Shown here: positions 45,627 through 49,851 of the stretch, in pieces
Numbering within the stretch: position 1 is the first letter of the stretch
Layout: the number at the start of each line of letters is the position of its first letter
Assembly: GCA_028278335.1 (NCBI GenBank)
Contig: JANQEN010000243.1
Coordinates: forward strand, 1-49,851
Length of the DNA stretch: 49,851 bases
Reading direction: 5' to 3'
Source of the DNA: Chitinivibrionales bacterium
GTDB taxonomy: Bacteria > Fibrobacterota > Chitinivibrionia > Chitinivibrionales > JANQEN01
Program-made: the position numbers and the translations under genes
Notes under the pieces: model-generated
The model's database searches: none
Told to the model about the DNA's origin: nothing
Seen by the model: only the letters and a program-made list of their open reading frames with translations

Positions 45627-46781
45627 TTATAACTGTATTGCCCTAAGAAGAATATGCTTTCCCTTTTTATCCTTTATGAGTGACTGAATCAAAAGGATGT
45701 CATTTTTTGGAAAAAGCTGAAGGCCTGAATACTTTTCATTTTTGTTTAACAGTTTAGAATAAATAATTTTGCCATTTGTTTTATTTAACATATAAAGGAA
45801 TGATTTATCACCATCAATTGGATCAATAACAGTGTAGATAAAAGTAACACAATTTCTAAACAAAATGGGTTGACTTTGAGAAATTAATCCATTGTCAGGT
45901 AATCTAGTTTTCCAAATGGTTTCACCTTTTGAAGTGTTTAAACAATACATTGTGTTTCCACTATTATGCACTAGCAATTTACCGTCAGTAATAAGAGGTG
46001 TGGTGAATGATGTCACTATGCTATCTCGATTCCATACTTGTTCTCCTGTTGTCGCATTCAAGGCGTAAATAAAGTTTCTTGAACAGAAGTATAGTCTGTT
46101 ACTATTTAAGACAGGAAACGTGTGTAATGATCCAGCATAGTCTAGACAATTAAAATCCCATTGTATCTTTCCCTCATAGTCAATTGCAATTAATCTCTTC
46201 CCAATTAGAAAAAAGGCACATTTTTCATTATAGGCAGGTTTGGATTTTATTTCACTTTCAGGTATTTTTATGTCCCACATTACTTTACCAGTTTTTAAAT
46301 GAAGCCCTTGAATGCGGCTTTTATATTTTCTGGCGCCTCCAATAATAAGTGTGTTTTTAGAAGAAGCCCCAGCGTTTGGTTGTGAACATATTTTTCTATC
46401 TCCTTTTTCTAAACTCACAATTTCGAACAAAGAAGATTTTTCCATTAAATCTAACGCATAGTAATTACCCTTTGAATTTCCAAAATATGCAATATTGTTT
46501 ATTACAATTGGCTCATTAAATAAAGAGTGTTTGTTTCCTTCCTTTTTATAGTTCCAGATCGTTGTTCCTGTATTAAGGTTAAAAGTGGTTGCACTGTTGT
46601 TCATTGATGTTATAAACACACTATTATGATCTAAGTTCGCTAAGTAAACTTTATGCGTATATTCCAACCTATTTTCCCATAGTACTGTCCATGTAAAATT
46701 AGGGATGGCCTCTTTGGCTTTTGCAAACAAAACACTAATAAATAAAATCCAAATAATTGGTATAGTTTTACTTAATTTCAT
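45627..46781 (-). CDS. Secreted PQQ-type beta-propeller protein, candidate immunity or envelope factor
   Basis: A 384-residue exported protein. Signal peptide about 1-22 (ending Ala-Lys-Ala) with no lipobox. The mature part is a series of PQQ/Trp-docking repeats (FNLNTGTTIWNYKKEG, LHLKTGKVMWDIKIP, LNATTGEQVWNRDS, LNTSKGETIWKTRLP, LNKTNGKIIYSK), as in BamB-like propellers, but unlike BamB it is not a lipoprotein. It begins 17 bases after the stop of the 652-residue candidate effector on the same strand, so it could be that protein's periplasmic immunity partner. This is inferred from position; an ordinary envelope propeller is equally possible by sequence. Confidence 0.62.
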   Translation of the reverse strand: MKLSKTIPIIWILFISVLFAKAKEAIPNFTWTVLWENRLEYTHKVYLANLDHNSVFITSMNNSATTFNLNTGTTIWNYKKEGNKHSLFNEPIVINNIAYFGNSKGNYYALDLMEKSSLFEIVSLEKGDRKICSQPNAGASSKNTLIIGGARKYKSRIQGLHLKTGKVMWDIKIPESEIKSKPAYNEKCAFFLIGKRLIAIDYEGKIQWDFNCLDYAGSLHTFPVLNSNRLYFCSRNFIYALNATTGEQVWNRDSIVTSFTTPLITDGKLLVHNSGNTMYCLNTSKGETIWKTRLPDNGLISQSQPILFRNCVTFIYTVIDPIDGDKSFLYMLNKTNGKIIYSKLLNKNEKYSGLQLFPKNDILLIQSLIKDKKGKHILLRAIQL

Positions 46782-46798
46782 ATCATTTGCCCATCTAC

Positions 46799-48757
46799 TT
46801 AGTTAAACTTTTTCTTTAATTTTGTATAAGCTTCTTTTTGTCTGTAATCAAGTTCATTATCAATATCAACAGAAAAGTCATCTTTTAATTTTTGGATTAT
46901 TTTTTTAAATTCATAACTATGGCGTGATGAATTTAACACTAATATGATTGCATTTTCCTTATCCTCTTCTGTATAGTCATCAGGACCAGAGCCACCTGTA
47001 TGCATATCATTTATTAGGTTGACTTTCATTTGCCAAGTTGCATAATCCCAAGTATCATCTCTTTGAGCTTCAATTGCCATTTTGATTGCTCTATCCCTTA
47101 ATTTCTTTCTTTCATTCTTAATTAAATAATAGCTGCCTTTTAAGAGCCAAAAGCCACTATTCCATTTTTTAAAACCTGAGTATCCAGGTATATATTTATC
47201 AAATGTGTCATCTAAAGATTTAAAAAAATCAAATGAATCTTCAACCATATTTGATGTCATGATTCTAACAATGTCTTCCTCAATTTCTTCAATGACTTCG
47301 TTAATTTTTTTGCCAGCGTAAAAACAGTTCATCATGACACATTGATATAGATCGTGAACCTTACCATCAAGCACTTTGTACATGTGTTTCCACTCTAATG
47401 AAGTGCCAATGGTCCAAATAAGTTTTCCAATATTAAAAGCATCGATAGAAGCTTTTACATATGTACCCGCCCCAGCTTTAAGAACTAAACCAATTTTAGC
47501 AATAAACTTAAATTTACCATCAATGTAGCCAATCTTTATTTTTGCTTCAACACCAATTCCTACAGCTCCCCACACTCCATAGGAAACAGAGCCAATTGCT
47601 GTCCAGTCAACAGCTTTTGGGTTAGTGTTAACGTCGTCGATAAATTTAATGTTCGCTGAAATTTGACCTTCAGCACCAGCTTTAGCACCAGCAAATAGAT
47701 CTAAGCCTGCTTCTGCATTAGCTAACTCACCATCTTTGGCGGTTGGATTTTTTAATGATACACCAGCTTCTAATCCAATGGACGCACAAACACCAACAAA
47801 AGCTGATCCTTCAAGCTTTAATAATAGAAGAAAATATATGGGTTTAGCGTCGTTCTTTACAAATTCATCTTTGGCATCTCGAATAATTTTAATAATGTCA
47901 AAACCATCTTTATCTGGGATGTTAATTTTAAAATCACCCTTGGCCTGAGCCAGAGCAAAGGAACCTTCGGCTTTTCCGGAGACTTTGATTGTTTTCTCTT
48001 TTTTCCAGTCCAGGGTGGCGCCAAATTTTGCCTCTGCAGCGTACCGTAAAAATTGTGCACTCACTCCAGCCTCTAAGATATCGTTGTCTTCAAAAAAATT
48101 GTAGCTACATAGTTTGCTAAATTCTTCTGCACCTTTAAAAGCATACCCATTCTTATCGAAAAGCTTCTTTTCAAAAAATTTTATTTCAGCTTCTTTAATT
48201 GGGCCCTTTTGTTTCTCTCGCTCCTTTTTTTCATCTCTTAACTCTTTTTTTACCTGCTGCTCAACTTGTTTTCTATTGAAGGTTCTCCAATGATTTTTCA
48301 TTTTTTTTGAACGGATCCTAACCATTCTTTTTTGCCTGAATAAGAGAAGCTCCTTTACATCACCATCTTTAAGTTGGCTGGCATTAGCTGTAGTATCACC
48401 ATCTCGATTCTGTTTAGATAAAATCTCATCTTTCTTCTTCTTAATTTTTTGATCTAAGTTAAGCAGGATCTCCTTTTCTTTAGATTCATTATCTGCATCA
48501 GCATACTCCTTCATCCAATGGAAGATTGCCTTTATTTCAGCACCACGATCCTTTTCGTTCCCCTTTTCTGATGGGATTAATTTTTGCATATAGGGCTTAA
48601 AAATATCAAACATTTCAATCTCATTTTTAAGAATGCCTAGTTTTGAAGGTTCTACAATTATCAGCTCATCAGCACCTGTGTCATAGAGGATTTCCTTTTG
48701 AGAAATGACAACAATGTTTTTTTTACCAGTTTTACCTGTAGATTTCTGAGAGCTCAT
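46799..48757 (-). CDS. Large signal-less candidate effector with Gly/Ala-rich core
   Basis: A 652-residue protein without signal peptide; no named family recognised. The N-terminal 200 residues are helical and very charged (KKKKDEILSKQNRD, KKELRDEKKEREKQKG). Residues about 215-460 form a long Ala/Gly-rich, beta-like core (AQFLRYAAEAKFGATLDW, GEGSFALAQAKGDFKI-like strands, GLEAGVSL, AKAGAEGQISANIKF, GAVGIGVEAKIKIGY, IGLVLKAGAGTYVKASI). The last 190 residues are helical. Its organisation reminds me of type VI-associated toxins with an alanine-rich pore- or barrel-like middle, but this is an impression, not an identification. The gene lies between a tether gene (24 bases upstream) and a secreted propeller (17 bases downstream), so the three are one unit. 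Confidence 0.5.
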   Translation of the reverse strand: MSSQKSTGKTGKKNIVVISQKEILYDTGADELIIVEPSKLGILKNEIEMFDIFKPYMQKLIPSEKGNEKDRGAEIKAIFHWMKEYADADNESKEKEILLNLDQKIKKKKDEILSKQNRDGDTTANASQLKDGDVKELLLFRQKRMVRIRSKKMKNHWRTFNRKQVEQQVKKELRDEKKEREKQKGPIKEAEIKFFEKKLFDKNGYAFKGAEEFSKLCSYNFFEDNDILEAGVSAQFLRYAAEAKFGATLDWKKEKTIKVSGKAEGSFALAQAKGDFKINIPDKDGFDIIKIIRDAKDEFVKNDAKPIYFLLLLKLEGSAFVGVCASIGLEAGVSLKNPTAKDGELANAEAGLDLFAGAKAGAEGQISANIKFIDDVNTNPKAVDWTAIGSVSYGVWGAVGIGVEAKIKIGYIDGKFKFIAKIGLVLKAGAGTYVKASIDAFNIGKLIWTIGTSLEWKHMYKVLDGKVHDLYQCVMMNCFYAGKKINEVIEEIEEDIVRIMTSNMVEDSFDFFKSLDDTFDKYIPGYSGFKKWNSGFWLLKGSYYLIKNERKKLRDRAIKMAIEAQRDDTWDYATWQMKVNLINDMHTGGSGPDDYTEEDKENAIILVLNSSRHSYEFKKIIQKLKDDFSVDIDNELDYRQKEAYTKLKKKFN

Positions 48758-48781
48758 AATTTCATTCTTCCAGACAATTTG

Positions 48782-49666
48782 CTAATTTGTTGTATCTTCA
48801 TCGGAGTAGTTAACTTCAAACTTCCCTGGGGGGATATTTTCAATTTTAATGTAACCATTTTCATCTGTTGTTTTATTAATGTCTTTACCATCCGGCAATA
48901 TGACTGAGATCTTTTTATCTTCAACCGGTGTGCCATCTTCCTCTTTTAACTCAATCTCTATCCAATCCTTAAACTCCAATATCCCGCTCTCCTGCTCTTC
49001 CCCAAGAGTCACCCCATCAATGACAACCACAAAGAAATATTCCGGTGGATTGTATTTTTTCCCGTACTTCTTCATCTCCTCATCAGTTGGGATTTCATCA
49101 ACATCTTCGTGGTATTCATATTCCCACTTAACATCGATCTTACGATTTTTAACCTCTGTTGGGATTGTCGCTATTTTGTCATGGGTACCATCTTTGTCGT
49201 ACTCGTAAATAACCACAAAGGCTTCCGCATTGTCAGCGACTTGTTCAAGTTCTGCTTGGAGGCGAAGTACATCACCGCGGCGAGCTTCTTTCTTGTCCCA
49301 ACCCATTCTTGTAAGAATTGGTGTTGCTGCGGCGGGGATGCTGTTGGAGGAGCCTTTCAGTTTTTGCTTAGAGAGCTTAACTTCAAACCAAACAAGCTCG
49401 CCAGGCAGTACATCATCGGGAATTGCAATAGATCCTTCGTAGCGGTTGTTGAATATTTTGTCCTTTTTCTTTTCAATTTTACCGTAGTCGTCTCCCTTGG
49501 CAATGATCTCGATGTCGGCACCCTGGCCTACAAAGGCAGTTCGGACTTCAAGCTTGGCCTCATTGCCACCACGGGCGACGCTACATTTCCATATTGCATA
49601 AAGAAGACTGGATTCAACTTTAATTTTGTGTTCTTCGTCAGTTGCTTTAGTAAAGGTGTTTTCCAT
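48782..49666 (-). CDS. Signal-less Ig-like tether protein with C-terminal regulatory-like domain
   Basis: A 294-residue protein lacking a signal peptide. The N-terminal half consists of Ig-like strands (WKCSVARGGNEAKLEVRTAF, GADIEIIAKGDD, GELVWFEVKLSKQK), the middle has MGWDKKEARRGDVLRLQAELE, and the end (EDGTPVEDKKISVILPDGKD...TTDENGYIKIENIPPGKFEVNYSDED) is a carboxypeptidase-regulatory/transthyretin-like unit. That last unit closely resembles the 'PDG...DENGxxxIxxIPPGxxEVxF' ending I know from proteins encoded beside VgrG/PAAR in type VI islands. It precedes the 652-residue protein by 24 bases. Role as adaptor or cargo carrier is inferred. Confidence 0.58.
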   Translation of the reverse strand: MENTFTKATDEEHKIKVESSLLYAIWKCSVARGGNEAKLEVRTAFVGQGADIEIIAKGDDYGKIEKKKDKIFNNRYEGSIAIPDDVLPGELVWFEVKLSKQKLKGSSNSIPAAATPILTRMGWDKKEARRGDVLRLQAELEQVADNAEAFVVIYEYDKDGTHDKIATIPTEVKNRKIDVKWEYEYHEDVDEIPTDEEMKKYGKKYNPPEYFFVVVIDGVTLGEEQESGILEFKDWIEIELKEEDGTPVEDKKISVILPDGKDINKTTDENGYIKIENIPPGKFEVNYSDEDTTN

Positions 49667-49697
49667 AGTATCCTAATAATATAAGTTCGATGTCTTT

Positions 49698-49851
49698 TCA
49701 AGAGACTTTCCCAAAAAACTTGTTGTTGCTTGCTGATTCCTTCATGTCTTGGCAAAGGTAGTCTGGTTGACACTCACCAGTTACCGCATTGAGAAAAATA
49801 GTGTTGTTTGCATCAACAAGGGGAATTTTTATGTCATAATAGTACATATAC
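49698..49851 (-). CDS. Partial gene running off the right edge (C-terminal end only)
   Basis: The minus strand is open from the window edge to a TGA at 49698-49700, giving the last 50 codons: MYYYDIKIPLVDANNTIFLN, then AVTGECQPDYLCQDMKES and ASNNKFFGKVS. The reading frame looks coding (balanced composition, aromatic and charged residues in protein-like order). It ends 31 bases upstream of the tether gene, so it is likely the preceding gene of the right-hand effector-like unit. Its identity cannot be told from this fragment; a VgrG- or spike-related gene would fit the context but is not shown. Confidence 0.45.
   Translation of the reverse strand, partial: YMYYYDIKIPLVDANNTIFLNAVTGECQPDYLCQDMKESASNNKFFGKVS

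Noticed and set aside
49109..49684. 191-codon plus-strand frame opposite the tether gene
   Set aside because: The minus-strand frame has a coherent Ig-like and regulatory-like protein; the plus frame is Phe/Cys-rich with no domain.

Overview
The window looks like a chromosomal segment of a Gram-negative (diderm) bacterium. It encodes outer-membrane-type barrels, several lipoproteins, an SLBB polysaccharide-export protein and a SurA-like periplasmic chaperone. Large secreted proteins with FlgD-like or type-IX-like C-terminal sorting regions, proteins with a DUF5683-type motif, and Ig/cadherin/LamG surface proteins point to the FCB group. A Fibrobacterota/Chitinivibrionia-like lineage is my best guess; this is inference from gene content, as no rRNA is present.

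Region by region: (1) 1-2.7 kb holds two exported barrel-like proteins and an island of short palindromic repeats. (2) 2.7-9.7 kb is a replication/topology cluster on the plus strand, recF-dciA-gyrB-surE-gyrA, with translational-coupling overlaps at recF/dciA and surE/gyrA. (3) 9.7-19.6 kb is a minus-strand envelope/repair block: mfd, then a PpiC-type lipoprotein, a SurA-like isomerase, a methyltransferase, ftsE without ftsX, and a six-SLBB export protein. A tRNA-Lys lies just upstream of mfd. (4) 19.8-24.3 kb carries, on the minus strand, a lone pilin-like protein, a LacI-family regulator, a DUF5683-like membrane protein paired with a receiver-ATPase signalling protein, and a SprA-like putative metallopeptidase. 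(5) 24.3-27.3 kb is htpG plus a SAM hydrolase-family gene, preceded by a foldback repeat. (6) 27.5-38.3 kb is a plus-strand run of surface or secreted proteins: two paralogous tail-fibre-like proteins (one with a Peptidase S74 chaperone domain), a three-gene secreted/lipoprotein cluster and a LamG protein.

(7) 38.7-49.85 kb is the most interesting part. Two oppositely oriented modules have the same apparent order: a signal-less Ig-like/tether protein, a signal-less candidate effector, then an exported candidate immunity protein. The left module (+) is 38725-41161: tether, LysM protein, overlapping lipoprotein. The right module (-) is 49666-45627: tether with a C-terminal regulatory-like domain, a 652-residue protein with a Gly/Ala-rich core, and a secreted PQQ-type beta-propeller. 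They flank a 1291-residue Ig/PKD/Kelch lipoprotein. The layout resembles cargo islands of type VI or related contractile secretion systems, but no VgrG, Hcp or PAAR gene is visible here.

Two copies of a roughly 170 bp element (24361-24533 and 45250-45423), about 95% identical and each almost entirely self-complementary, look like foldback MITEs. Each lies about 45-65 bp upstream of a start codon.
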